Source: Heterobasidion occidentale (lineage: Eukaryota > Basidiomycota > Agaricomycetes > Russulales > Bondarzewiaceae). Taken from it: a stretch of 32,072 nt of DNA. The notes under the pieces are model-generated. The model saw nothing but the letters and a program-made list of their open reading frames with translations. It did no database searches and had not been told where the DNA came from. The DNA lies in NCBI GenBank assembly GCA_039111635.1, contig JBCAQO010000096.1, positions 1 to 32,072 on the forward strand. Reading direction: 5' to 3'. Position numbers and translations under genes: made by a program. Numbering within the stretch: the first letter of the stretch is position 1; each line of letters opens with the position of its first letter. Positions 1-11,348 of this stretch are shown in pieces.

Positions 1-2805
1 ATCGACATTAGTCACCAAGAGAGTGAATCTTGTAAGTTTCCAAATTGAATGACTTGGGCTTTCTGGCTGTATCCGCTGAACTGCTTGCGAGCACAGATGC
101 AGGACGAGGAAGTTTGGCCATTTTATTTTGCTGGCGTCGTTGTCGAGCAGCGCTCTCTTTTGCGAGCTCCCGAGTATTGAAAGCAGAGCATGTGTTGTCG
201 ACAAATTCTCGAAGACGCTCTCCCAAAACAGCGGTCAGCGTAGCTAAAAGGGAAAGGGTGTGATCGGTGTGCATTCGAAGTTTTGCCAGTCCATGCCAGT
301 GAGTCAGTACAAACAAGAGCTGCAAGATCTGGTGATTGTGCGGTTCAGGCAGGAGTCCTTCGAAGACGGGGATTGAACACTGCAGCAGATCTCAGAACGA
401 AAACACCAGTCAAGGAGAACTGATCCTACCTGTAGAAGGTCTTCATAGTCTCGGGCAGCCATCCTCTTCAATTCGGAAGCATTTCTAGATATACGTTTGA
501 TCGCATCTCTACCGAACGAAGGTACCTGTCGGTACCTGACAGAAGATTGAGCCACCTGGTCGTTGACGACAAGACTCTGCATACCTTCGGTCTAAGATGT
601 GCTTTAGCCCTTCGTCCTCGCAATCGAGGATGCGGAGAAGGTGTATAAACAATGACTTCCACACGCCAAGCTCAATTTCGTGCAAGAGATCGACAACAAA
701 CATGTCAAACATGTTGAAACCAAGCGGTGCCAGTCTTTCCGAGAATGCATTCTAGATGAATGTTTAGCTTACTTGGATGTTCACGCCATAGAGCGAGAAA
801 CTTACTGTTGTTGGGACCAAAGATTCTGGCTTCAACAGCTTTTCTACGGCAGAACTGTTTACTGCAAAATTTTTGTGATAGATTATTTCCCGAGCAAGCG
901 ACACAACAACCCGACGGTGTTGGTCATCCACGCGAGCCAGTGACACCCGTTGTGCCATATCCTGAGGCATACCGATGTTATGCACCCGGGATAGAGGAAT
1001 CAGGCAACGTGGGCAAGGACAACCACCGAGATTTCGTATGCTGGCGAGAATGATCCTGGGACACATGATTGAGTGATGGGGTACTCCGTGATATCAAAAA
1101 GGGGAAAAACAGACTTTTCAGGATAGTCAGCAGAGTAAGTGAATATTCGAGGATAGAACCGTCGTTTGACTCCATCACAACACTCAATGACAATGCCGTG
1201 CGCATAGGCATGCAGAAATTCGTCGTCAAGGAGTAGCCTCCATTGGGCCTGTAACATATCGCGCTGACAATGGGCCATGAAAGCGCTGTTGGGTCCCTTT
1301 CCTCCAATTCTTTCGGCAGCAAAATCCTTGAAAGCGTCCGGGAGCTATTTCGTTTCGTCAGTGTCGTTCGTCTGTAGAATGGAAGCGATTTACCTTTTCG
1401 AAGTAAGCTATATGAGTGAAGGAACGACAAGATGGTTTACACCGGCGATACTTCGATTCATTGCCAAGTGCAAGATAGGCAGGCCACAGTTTGGCATCGC
1501 CGAAGGTCGAAAGATGAGTGCCGTCTGATGCAAACATCAGCGCGGCGACAACTCTTTCAAGGCTACACCCTGGTTCTCCTGGACTTTCCTGCAGAGCGTT
1601 GTGTGCATCCAAAAAAGCCTCTGATGTATAGGCTTCTCCGTGGACTTGTACTGCCTCTGGAGCACTACCAGGTTGGCATAGCAGTTTATATGGCTCGAGA
1701 TGTAAGTGGGGAAAGGTTGTCGGGTTGGTGATCTTTTCCTTAATCACAGACACTAACCGTCGATGATGGAAACTTGTGACGACATAATCCTGCGCCCCTG
1801 GTTGAAGACATTTCTTGTGGAACGGGATAGATATCTTGACGGTGTCGTGTATCCACCCATCCTCCTCTTGTTCGTCCTCCCAATTATCCTCATCCTGACC
1901 AGCCAGCTTGCGATCAATACTGCTCCATGGCGTTTTTCTGACGTCCTCCGGGCGAAAATCGGTACTGCCGACGATGTCGATGAGATTTTTGAAACTCGAT
2001 TGAGATTTTCGTACTCCATCGTTCCAGTACCATTCACCGAGAAGAAATGACGAGCGATTGGGATAAGGATAGAATGACGGCGCAGAAGAAGACTCAGGGA
2101 GGGCATTCGAGTCATCCTGCGTTGACAAAGCAGGCTTTTCAGCGACTCGTTCGGGATCGTGTGCTGGAAAGTCAGTGGCATGATACTGACGAAACAACCC
2201 AAAAATGTTTCGGGGAGACTTCAAGATCTGTCGCAAAGACTTTTGAATCACCTGAGGTGGATCGGAAGAGAGGCTACGGTGGGAGGCGACTGCATCGGAG
2301 TTATAGACGCGGAAGAAGATGGCTCTGATAGCGACTGCAACTGAACGGGTAAAGCTGCCGGGGGCTGAGGCAACATGTCACGATAACGTTTAGGAAGCCT
2401 GGTATTTGCTCTACGAGGCCTGCGTTCTGCCAGAGAAAGGTTTGGGTCATCTTGATTTGCGGAGGACGACTGTGGAATAGACTGAAAACCTTAAGATACA
2501 GATGAGGGCGAAACTTTGAGATGTAAACTCACCTGTTGTACAGCTGGTGTAGGGACCTCTGCGATCGACAATGCTGGCTCCAAGACCTCCGCGACCAACG
2601 GTGCTGTCTCCAAAACTGCTCTGGATCCATCAGCATCCGTTCGACGACGTTTCTTCGCAGCCCACACTTCTTTGGCTTTTGCTAGCGCCTCAGAAAACCT
2701 TTTCTTGGTTTTCTGACATGTGCGCCTGTGGTAAGTGAGCGCCGATGGCAGCGAGAATGACCTTCCGCAAACACAAGACTCGCTGAAAGCCGGCGGCAAT
2801 TCCAT
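1..2805 (-). CDS. Plavaka-type (CACTA superfamily) transposase, partial at the left edge
   Basis: Seen: eight exons on the minus strand (2805-2533, 2481-2278, 2227-1394, 1344-1115, 1055-806, 751-585, 535-430, 379 to the edge) join in phase. The protein has an N-terminal C2HC finger (CVCGRSFS...HRRTC), then a basic RRPRRANTRLPKRYRD stretch, SPRNIFGLFRQY, LASIRNLGGCPCPRC, the hallmark DLLHEIELGVWK, the RMAARDYEDLLQ block and THWHGLAKLRMHTD. Known: these blocks in this order define the Plavaka-like transposases abundant in Agaricomycetes; they cut and rejoin element DNA in the nucleus. The start at 2805 is the first ATG before the finger; longer frames begin only at TTG. At the edge, LGD is followed by TAA at 8-10, where the family continues GDYV, so either an intron starts there or one base is inserted. 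Everything else appears intact. I did not find the element's terminal inverted repeats, so element boundaries are unknown. Confidence 0.9.
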
Positions 2806-3711
2806 GAAAATCGTGTGGCCAGAGGAGGTCGAATGATACAAGCGCGGGTGGGGACTTTCAGCGCAAGCGATGGTCTGTCAGCTTATATGTAGAAAGACAT
2901 GACTCGCTCGCTCGCTAAGATGTGTTTTGCCGATCGGATCTCAAATCGTTATGCGCTGTAGTGAAGTAGAATAGCTTCTATGAGGAGAAGACTACTCAGA
3001 AACCCAAGACCAGAAAGTGCTCATCACATTTTTACGGTCAACCGTCTTGTACCACAAAACCCTCTAACATCCGAACCACCGATGAGTGCCTGGAGAGGCT
3101 CCAAACGCCGTTGAGACAGAGACAGTCTAACACCCTGCAATGAGCAAGGAGCCAGCTGCTGATGACCAAACAATGCCTGCAATGAGCAAGCGCCGTTCGG
3201 AGATGACATGGAAGAGGTGCCATGGAAGAGGTGCCATCCTTGGGGAGTATACAGTTAAATGAAGCAAAGATGGGCCAGCGATGGGTGAAGAGTTGGAAAG
3301 GGGAGTTGTAGCCGTCACGTGTGACGGATTCTGCCGGCACGAGCTCCATCGGAGTTGCAACCGATTTCTTTGTAGCGGCCAGGCTCATTTTAGTGTTCCT
3401 ACCCACCAATTGTTGCACATACAGTACCTATCTTAGCTTCTTGGAATACAACCTGTCATTTTTTCGTATTTTTAAAATCAAGAGAAAGCGATGCTGAGGC
3501 ACTGCTGAGTCTGTCTGAACACTGGCGATTGACCGAGATAGTCCAGGATAGTCCCTGATCAATCTTCCGCGTCTCTTCCGGATGCAATCGACGTATATAT
3601 TAGTAAGTGAAGGTCAATATGGCGTCACCCCACATTCACTGCTACCTTTGCTTACTACGTCCTGTCTCCGAGCTTCAGTTCCCATTCCCCGCCTTTACTA
3701 TCGTCGAAATC
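2806..3711. other. Intergenic region between divergent transposase and deaminase genes
   Basis: About 900 bp with no convincing coding content. It holds one TGACTC box inside a run of GCTCG units (about 2898-2915), the paired 15-mer described separately (3134-3190), a 14-bp direct duplication of catggaagaggtgc near 3208-3235, and a pyrimidine-rich stretch before the ATG at 3712. It presumably serves as promoter region for both flanking genes. Confidence 0.5.
3134..3190 (-). promoter_or_regulatory. Paired CTTGCTCATTGCAGG motif upstream of the transposase gene
   Basis: The plus strand reads CCTGCAATGAGCAAG at 3134-3148 and again at 3176-3190 (42 bp start to start). In the sense of the minus-strand transposase gene this is CTTGCTCATTGCAGG twice, about 330-385 bp upstream of its ATG. 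The sequence between the two copies is not conserved with the other two loci that carry the same pair. Role unknown; a protein-binding site or a mobile-element relic are both possible. Confidence 0.6.
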
Positions 3712-5974
3712 ATGAACGCGTCCGAGTCCCTGGTCAACAAGATCAACAAGTTCAAAACCATCACCACCTTGATCATGGTTATCCTTTATCTTCGAGGACA
3801 AAATAATTCGCTATCCCAGACGCAGACGGTCTACAAAGACAAGAGACAAGTCGTCGAAAGGCCCCAGTCACAGCACCGATTGCTCGATCAGCTTGCTACA
3901 CTGCTTGTCAGAGACCGCGAAGTGGTGGCTGTGGCGGCAGGTATGCAGAGAGCGCTAACGTCAGCCTCGTCGTCTCGGTCTCACATCAACGCGACATAGA
4001 CGCTTCCATAGAATGCGCGGAAGACCAAGTAATGCATAACTGCATCATTACCACCAATCCGACACACCCCAATGAGGCGAGAGGGAAGACCGATCTCGCA
4101 GCAAAGACGAAGACGACGGGCGACGGGACGGGCGCGGAGAAGGGAAAGAAAGTTCTGAAATCGGAGGTTCAAGCGAAAGTGGAGAAGAGAGTGAGATTGG
4201 AGACAGAGTCTCAAGTGAGGACGAGGACAACTGCTGCGACAGATGAGGCGATGACCACAAGGAGCATAAGCTCAGAGGCGAGGACGGGGGCGACAGAGCC
4301 GTCGAGAGGGAAGATGAATCGGTCAGTAGCAATGAAGGGTAAATCGGAGACGAATGAGGAGGATCGGGGACAGGATGTCGTGCCATTTACAAAGGCCATG
4401 TTAAATGAACAAAAGAAGTGAGTGCGAACTTTCTATCGAATGATAACCTTTCTGACATAGTTCATAAAGCATGAAGTTTGATGAGCACGTCTCGGAGGTG
4501 ATCGAGTTACTCAAGAAAGAGGACACCACACCTTACAGCCTGGGCGTTCACGTCGTTTCTCGTGGCTACCGCAAGATGCGCTCTCGACTCAGGTGTACGA
4601 TATCTACCGCCTTCCTCAGCAAGATCTTGAATGCCGAACCTGACAGATTGCCTGAACTATTCAAGAAGAAGTCTACATTACGCAAAGAACGGGACCAAGT
4701 CCTTTCTGGAGAGCTCATAGCACGTTGGTGGGGCATCGACCTTTTCGGCGTGGAGCACGGAGGACTCGAGTTGAAAACCCGAGCGCAGAACAATGACGTT
4801 CTTTTTGTCAAGGAGACATGCGTGGCCTTCCATCATACCTTGTGCTTGGCTCTGAAAGGCTATCAGACCTGTTTGGACGAGATTTCCAAAGCCCAGCCAG
4901 ACAATTTCGGCGCGATGATGAACAAGACCTGGCTTTATGTCACTCTTTTGGAAGCATTTGCATATTCCAACGCTTTCGCAGACTACCTGACTCTCGCCAT
5001 TCCCGATATATTCGACCATCCCTTCGCAGGTACAGAACCCAAGTATACCACACCATCTAGAGAGTCCCAGGGCCAGCCAAATACGTGGGAGGAACAAGCA
5101 GTGGTGGACGACGATGATACAGATATGTTCGTCACTGTGGGCTCGACACCGATTGACGCATACAAGCAGTGGCTGCGTCGACAGGTTGTGATACCATTCG
5201 CTGTTCACGGTCTCGTGGGTTCGGCACAGTATCTTCAGAACATCACTTACACTGTCATTTCTGCCGAACATCCTGGGACAGACATGGCACCCTGGGAAGA
5301 GGTGGTGAAGGAGGTATTGAGCGAGAACGACGAGACTGCTCGCACGAAGACAGTGATCGACGAACTCAAATTATTGATGACGAGGGACGCCGAGAAGGCG
5401 GGGAGCTCAATTAGCCGCCACTGCAAGAATTTACTATCGCCGACTCCCATGTTCCAAGGGAGTATCCATTGCGAGTGTCTCTTGGCTAGCGTCCTGGACG
5501 GGAAGAACCTGGACAATGGGAGCATGTTGCTTGCTGCACATGGTGTTAATCCGGAAAGTTTTCACCCCCTACACCTTCCAATGCCAATATTGACATGGAG
5601 ATTTACAGAGCGACATAGACCCCTGCTACGTCGGCACGTCTAAACTCGCATGCCCTGTCTGCCATTTCGTGAATTCCGAATTAGGCGCGCGCAAGTGGCT
5701 GGCGAAACCGAATCACAATTTCATGTTCCCCTGCGCGCTGCCACGTGAGCTTCGTGAGGATATACACACGAGGGCAGAGATCCATTTCAAGGCCATATTG
5801 CTGGACTTACTCGATGTATTACTCAAGCCGAAGCCGCGACATTCGCGGACCGATTCCGCTCAAACCGAAGGTTATCAGACGGACAGTGAACGCAAGAGCC
5901 TTGAGGTCTTGAAGGCGAAGCGAGAGATCGATCGTCACAACGTGTCTGTAGACCGTGCTCTATGGATAAACTGA
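3712..5974 (+). CDS. OTT_1508-like cytidine deaminase-domain protein
   Basis: Seen: four exons (3712-3940, 4000-4417, 4470-5542, 5601-5974) join in phase to give 697 residues. Residues about 77-215 are low complexity (K/T/R/E-rich). Residues about 220-540 are a helical region, and the C-terminus carries IHCEC (H549, E551) and TSKLACPVC (C591, C594). Known: HxE plus CxxC with the SK..C..C signature is the zinc site and catalytic glutamate of the OTT_1508-like family of the nucleotide/nucleic-acid deaminase superfamily. That family is expanded in fungi and proposed to act on nucleic acids; substrates are unproven. The last intron (5543-5600) is required to bring CxxC into frame. The start at 3712 follows a pyrimidine-rich leader; an in-frame ATG at 3619 is an alternative. 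The S/D/E-rich reading of exon 2 in another frame is interrupted by stops. Intron acceptor 4469 was chosen because the upstream AG would leave a stop. Confidence 0.8.
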
Positions 5975-6241
5975 AGACGGCCAGTTTTGAGTGTTGAAAT
6001 GCAGAAGGTCAGGCTTCTGGGGTAGTCCGAGAGCGCTTGTAGGTTTCTTCCGCATTCTAATTAGCGCCGTTTAGTCACCATTCGTAGATCGAAAAGAACG
6101 GTTGAAAGGTACTTCGAATACGAGAGACGGCATTTTCACGATCCGAGACACGGCGTTGTTTGATACATGTATATCATTCTGAATGGCATCAGACTTGCGA
6201 CATGAACCTATTGCGTGAGAGGGCAAAAAAAACATGCGAAA

Positions 6242-9022
6242 TCATGAATGTACGTGACGAGCGAGGGATTTGGGCTGCGATAAAGGCATAATAGGGAGTC
6301 TCCCACAATGCTTGTGAAACGTGACAGTATAAAAGAGAAACACCGCATGCTCGAAGTCTGTGAAAGCTTTGAAATTAGAATCGTAATCCTTGTGCCACAT
6401 AAGCTTACTTCCGCCGGGCCATCCACAGAGGACTTCAGCCATTACCTTCACAGCACCACGCCTGGCCTCCCAATCTTCAATCACAAGTCGGTCCACCCAC
6501 CGACTCTCACGCTCCCAGTCTACGCTGAGACCCCCCGTGGCCCATATGTGGCAGATTTTTCCTTCGCGTTGGGCGGCATACCGTTTGTCCTCGTAACAGT
6601 AAACACCCATGACAACCTTCCTGTCCAATTGTAGGAGTTCAAGACGAAAATTAGCTACCGAAAGCTCCCATACTACTTCAGCCCAGAGGTCCTTATCCTC
6701 ATGAGCCATCTTGCTAGTGACGAAGGTTCTGCCCCATTGCGGAGATGTAGTGTCATCGTATGGTGCGAATCCGGCGTGCACCAGGAATCGGACACCTATG
6801 TCGACCCGATCTGCAACACGTCTGTCCAAGGCCTTCTTACGTTTGCGCACCTCGACCGACGAAGCGCTGGTGACATTGGACGCGACTTGCGGTTCCAAGC
6901 GAGCCTTTTTAGTCTTGCGAGGCCATGGTGGTAAGCGAGCCATGTCGTGTGAAGAGGATTGAGGCTTCACGGTACAATTGACCATGTTGTCTGGCAGGTA
7001 ATATCTCCCCTCTAATGCAATCCTCCATTGGCTGGTCGTCATCAGGACCATACAGTGGTTAGAAGGGCATAGAACCTCCAGCAGACACCACATGCGAATG
7101 CGTAGCCAGTTGTGAACTCTATGCCCAAAAACGGCTCCTTTGTCCGCAAAGAACAGATGAATGGGGGGGAGAGGATACTGAAGGGCCATATTTGGATCAT
7201 CGTCCAAATCCATGGTCTCTTCGAAGACGCTTATCCAACCCGGGGCGAGTGGGGGAAGCCAAGTGGGGTGCACAACCCGGAGACCTGTTTTAGGAGAAGG
7301 ACCATGACATCGATGGCTGTTACTATGCTGCTTATGAGGCGCCAGTGTCTTCGGAGGACTCGAAATTTGCGAATGACTTGCGTTTGATTGGACATCTGGG
7401 ACCTTGGGAGCATTCTTCACGTCGGGCGATGGTGGGCGATGTTCTGTGTGTGTTGCGTGACAATGAAACCATAGAGGCGCAACGCAGGGAACTTACCACG
7501 CTTGTCAGATGAGCGAGACCTCGACAACAGACTTCTACGCCACTGATCATTAGATGAATAGGCCGACGCGAGCACAACAAAGTCGGATGTGGTGGTCTCA
7601 AACATGGTGCAAGCGGGGTCATCGATGAAACGAGGACCATCTCGTACAAGCTTAGCGGCTATTTAAACAAATTGTGCATCAGTTACACAAGCCTGACCTA
7701 GTCAATCGAGTCTTACCATAAACATTACCAGTGAAAGCGCTGATCATCGCGGTCTGCCGCTCGTCGCTATTGACGTCACGCTCGGTCGGGATTTCATCGA
7801 CTATGACATGCGAAATATCCGGCCCTGACATAGCATGATTCCGACACACAGGCGGATTTTGCCGCTCGATTTCCCCAACCGTTGCAGGAGAATAGATCTC
7901 CAGCGGTAGTAGAATTGGTCGACTGGTCAAGCTAAACTTTCGCAGCCTGTCTTGAATGGTGCCGCGTAACGGTTCACCGTGTGACGCCTCCACCCAGAGA
8001 GGGGCCTTGGTGCGATGGTTGGCATATTCAAAAATCTGTGATGAGCTGAAGGAGATGCCGGTTCTGATGACTGTCTTGACGGAGATGATAAGTGTGCGGG
8101 TTGTAAGAGTGGTGCGCCTCCGGATGTACCAAACCGGGATCCCAATCCGGAACAACTCTCGAAGCATTGACAAACTTGAGGTGATGACACCGCGAAGAGG
8201 AAGAACAGGTTGAGGGCAATCGAACGTAGGATCCTCCATACGAGGTTTCACTACCAGCATATAGATAATCCAGGCGCGTAATTCAAGCAGGATACGCTGA
8301 AACTCACGAAACCATAAGACGGTGTCGGAGAAAGGCATTGGAATCTGCGAGAGTGAACCGTAGGCACGATAAAGGGCCTCAGATCGATGTCTCTGGTACA
8401 TGTAGCTGGACGTGTGTGCATTGACTACAGCAGCCGGAGTGCCTTCGGGAAACTCTTGAGCCCCAATTTCGTCTCCTATCCTACGCACTTCCAACATCGC
8501 TTTGCGCAGGCGGGAGAGCACTGTCTCATACAAGATTCCTACTGAAGCGCGCGGCAGCTCCTCGCAGATACGAAAGTCCGTTCCTTTGAAGGAAAACCAC
8601 GCAGCATCCGGATCTTCGAATTGAGGAAGGCCGCCTTCTTTGTCGTCCACTGGAAAGTCCGGTGCTCGTAAGCCATGATGATCGTCGACCTTCTGGAGTT
8701 CCTTCAGTCTCGGGTTCATGGGCGCAGCATAGGAATGGGGCTCCACTGGGTCGAAAGCTTGTGGCCACTTCAGATGTTCAAATGCACCAAGCATGCCGTC
8801 TCCGAAATATCTGAAGGGTGTGTCGTCGGGGTGCACAGGGACCTCCGGAACAAAGTCCATGTTTGGTGTGGAGATCCATAATTCATCGTGATTGCGGAAT
8901 GGAGCAACGCAGAGACAATCTAGGGCGTCAACCTGCTCGCCGTGCAGTAGGGATCGACGAGAATCGAGAATTTCGCGAAGGTTTTCAAGCGGCCGTGCTT
9001 GCCAACAAGTAACGGCGGCCAT
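6242..9022 (-). CDS. Large uncharacterised Agaricomycete protein, 889 aa
   Basis: Seen: three exons (9022-7717, 7658-7497, 7443-6242) with good GT-AG sites (GTAAGA, GTAAGT) join in phase to 889 residues. No signal peptide or clear membrane segment. The N-terminal half is helical and rich in R/E. GIPVWYIRRR lies near the middle. It is followed by a low-complexity Q/S/P linker and a second ordered part beginning LPPIHLFFADKGAVF, in which W/R/E-rich helices dominate up to the C-terminus. Known: the overall pattern resembles a family I recall as multicopy hypothetical proteins in Agaricomycetes; I know of no function and no Pfam name I can assert. The start at ATG 9022 was chosen because the longer frame opens only with TTG. 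A pair of CTTGCTCATTGCAGG motifs lies 120-181 bp upstream. The downstream gap to the deaminase gene (tail to tail) is 267 bp and holds nothing I recognise. Confidence 0.75.
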
Positions 9023-9141
9023 GGCTGCAACGTGCCCAATGAGACAGTAAACCAATGGAGGAACAAGAAAAACACGGCGATGCGAACTGACCTAGTAGTA
9101 TGAGCAATAATAACGTAGGACTCGACTTGATGTCCAACGAC

Positions 9142-9202
9142 CCTGCAATGAGCAAGGAAGGATGACGGTGCACTCAAAATCCAGTCACCTGCAATGAGCA
9201 AG
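9142..9202 (-). promoter_or_regulatory. Paired CTTGCTCATTGCAGG motif upstream of the 889-aa gene
   Basis: CCTGCAATGAGCAAG occurs at 9142-9156 and 9188-9202 on the plus strand (46 bp start to start). It is the reverse complement of CTTGCTCATTGCAGG, so it is sense-oriented relative to the minus-strand gene starting at 9022. The intervening bases differ from those at the other two loci, so only the 15-mers are shared. Confidence 0.6.
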
Positions 9203-9479
9203 CGGACGGAGAGTGGTTATACTACTAGCAAATCTAGTGCAATCTTGAAAGGAGTTTGGGAATTCGGCAGATGGAGATACGGGGATGATGAGGATGCTGG
9301 TAGCCTGAGGCTCGCCGAGTCACTAGTCACTGCAGTGGCTATGGCGGTCAAAGTGTCCCAGGTGTGTAATCGGAAATCTCCGACAATTTGGAATCCCAAC
9401 AGAGGCAGCCACCTCGGATATATCCGAGCTCGGATGTGTCTGAGTGATTAGTAATGATTGCTAGCTGCTACAAAATACA
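9203..9479. other. Non-coding stretch, nothing recognised
   Basis: Short overlapping frames exist on both strands but show no family motif and no splice-linked continuation. No repeat shared with the rest of the window was noticed. Confidence 0.4.
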
Positions 9480-9555
9480 GCAAAGACCGGGAATCGAACA
9501 TCAAACCCCGTGGACACCTCGACATCACCTTGACTAGACCGTTCGCCCATACGAT
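9480..9555 (-). ncRNA. tRNA-like sequence with A and B boxes (possible SINE head or decayed tRNA)
   Basis: On the minus strand GAACGGTCTAGTCAAGG resembles a pol III A box. About 35 bases later GTTCGATTCCCGG matches the B box (GTTCRANNC) and is followed by GGTCTTTGC. The bases before the B box do not pair with those after it, and no 5' acceptor half complementary to GGTCTTTGC is visible, so this is not an intact tRNA. A tRNA-derived SINE head or a degenerate tRNA copy fits best. Confidence 0.4.
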
Positions 9556-9599
9556 CTATGCAATAACAGCCGCTAATTATTATAACTGCTCATAACAAG

Positions 9600-10720
9600 T
9601 ACGCTACGCTGACGCGTCACAGCCCTCCCCGACGCCTTCTTCTTAACGTCGGCCCGGCCTCGCAAGCGCCCTCGCCTCGTCCTCGACGTCACCTCTCCCT
9701 TGACGACGACGGCACCTCCTGGACGCCTCCCCCACCGCGGCCTCCTCTTCCACCCCGTCCCAAACGAGGATGACGGCTACGATGCCGCCCTCGTCTCTCA
9801 CGTCGCCCTCATCTCCCTCGACCACGCACCTGGCTCCCTCGACCCCGCCGCCTGCATGCCCCCGCCTGGACGACGGCCTGGACGACACCGACTCGGCCGC
9901 GCCTCACCGACGGCTCCCTCGACGCCTCGTCATCCGGCTCTCGACGATGCGGCCGCCTCGCTGGACCCTGCCCGCTCCCTCGACCCCGCCGCCTGCACGC
10001 CCCGACCACGCCCCCACCTGGACGACGGCCTGGACGACGCCGCCTGGACGCCGCCGCCTGGCGGCTCCCTCGAAGACGCGGCCGCCTCGCTGAACGCTGC
10101 CCGCTCCCTCCACCCCGCCGCCTGCACGCCCCCGCCTGGACGACGCCGACTCGGCCGCGCCTCACCGACGGCTCCCTCGACGCCTCGTCGTCCGCCCTCG
10201 ACGACGCGGCCGCCTCACTAGACCCTGTCGGCTCCTCGTCGACGACGCCGCCTGGACGCCCGGCACCCTCTACGACGCGGCCGCCTCACTGGACCCTGCC
10301 CGCTCCCTCGACCCCGCCGCCTGCACGCTCCGACCATGTCCCCGCCTGGACCACGGCCTGGACCACGGCGCCTGGACGATGCCGTCTGGACTACGCCGCC
10401 TGGACGACGCCGCTCCATCGACGGCGACTCATCTCTCCTCCTCCACGACAACGCCCGCCTCCCTCGACGATGACGTCCGCCTCCCTCGACGTGCACGACT
10501 CTCCCGTCGACGGCGCCGCTCCCTCCACAGCAACTCCTGCCTCCTCGTTGGCGGCTCCCTCGACGCTGGCGGGTCTCGCTGTCGACTCCCTCGGCGCTGC
10601 CGCCCACTTCTCTCGTCATCGGCCCTCTCCCGCCGCTCTCGTATCCGTCGACACTGCCGCCGTTTTCGCGCCGCCACCGTGTACGCCTCCTCGTTGTCGC
10701 TGATCGATAGCCTCCTGTAC
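9600..10720. repeat. GC-rich, C-biased low-complexity block with higher-order direct repeats
   Basis: The plus strand is dominated by short variants of CTCCCTCGACCCCGCCGCC and CCTGGACGACG. Longer copies recur: a phrase beginning GCGGCCGCCTCGCTGGACC appears near 9949, 10078, 10205 and 10277, and a phrase around GACTCGGCCGCGCCTCACCG appears near 9890 and 10150. Open frames through it on both strands are a by-product of composition (P/A/R/T-rich) and I do not call them genes. The C/G strand skew is strong, in sharp contrast to the AT-rich flanks. Confidence 0.7.
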
Positions 10721-10890
10721 ATACATACTTAGCAGTGGACCACTTGCACGCAATGAATTGTTAGTTTCCCCAGTGACTGGCATGTGTGAACGGCATCCCA
10801 GTAATGATATGGCAGCCGCGCAGGGGCCAAGCGAGAACAAGAAATCATCGTGCAACTTAACATCGATCGAGGTAACAAAGAGCCCGTCAT

Positions 10891-11348
10891 TCACACCAGG
10901 TTGCCATGTATCTGTGGTCGCTCGCTCGCGAACATGGACAAGTCCCAGGCGTAGACTTCACGTAGCGTACTCCCAATGCTATGCAATATTTTCAGCGTGA
11001 TATCAAGGTGAAAAATGGTGGCGAATACTCACTGCTTCAGGTCGTGATGTTCCAGTTTCGGCCCATGCGGCTTTGACGTCCCGCCATCCACGATCAGAGT
11101 GAGATCACTCTCTCTCAAGGCCGTACTCACGCGGTGGAGAGTGACGTTTCCCCATCTCTGGGACGCCAAGACGACTCGCAAGCCCTCCCGTTCATCAATC
11201 ACGATACCGAGACGCGTCATTGCCTACGCTCTCGTTAGGCCATGACGCGCGCACCCGGGCAAACGGCACTCACGTTGACGAAGTCGTGCCATCTGACAAA
11301 ACCGCTCGTGTGCCTATCCAGAAGCTTCTCCAAAACCTCCCATTTGCG
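10891..11348 (-). pseudogene. 3' remnant of a conserved fungal family gene
   Basis: Seen: four exon pieces (11348-11274, 11223-11131, 11070-11033, 10978-10891) are separated by clean GTGAGT introns, one with a CTAAC branch-like site, and join in phase. The peptide reads KWEVLEKLLDR, GFVRWHDFVNAM, WGNVTLHRPHGP and STLREVYAWDLSMF before a stop at 10891. Known: this order (a W.dFv.AM block, then HRPH, then iG..L...Y.W) is that of a multicopy basidiomycete protein family whose C-terminal part I recognise but cannot name. An in-frame TGA at 11349-11351 sits directly before the first piece. I found no upstream exon or ATG that connects, so the gene looks truncated at its 5' side. If an upstream exon is found, this becomes a partial gene model, not a pseudogene. 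Confidence 0.6.

Noticed and set aside
2228..2300. Apparent frameshift in the transposase between the basic region and SPRNIFGLF
   Set aside because: A 50-bp GTAGCC...GACAG intron (2277-2228) joins the two frames exactly in phase and gives the family-like ILKSPRNIFGL, so no lesion is needed.
9700..10732. Proline/alanine/arginine-rich open frames on both strands
   Set aside because: Composition artefacts of GC-rich repeats; no motif and no splice-supported model.
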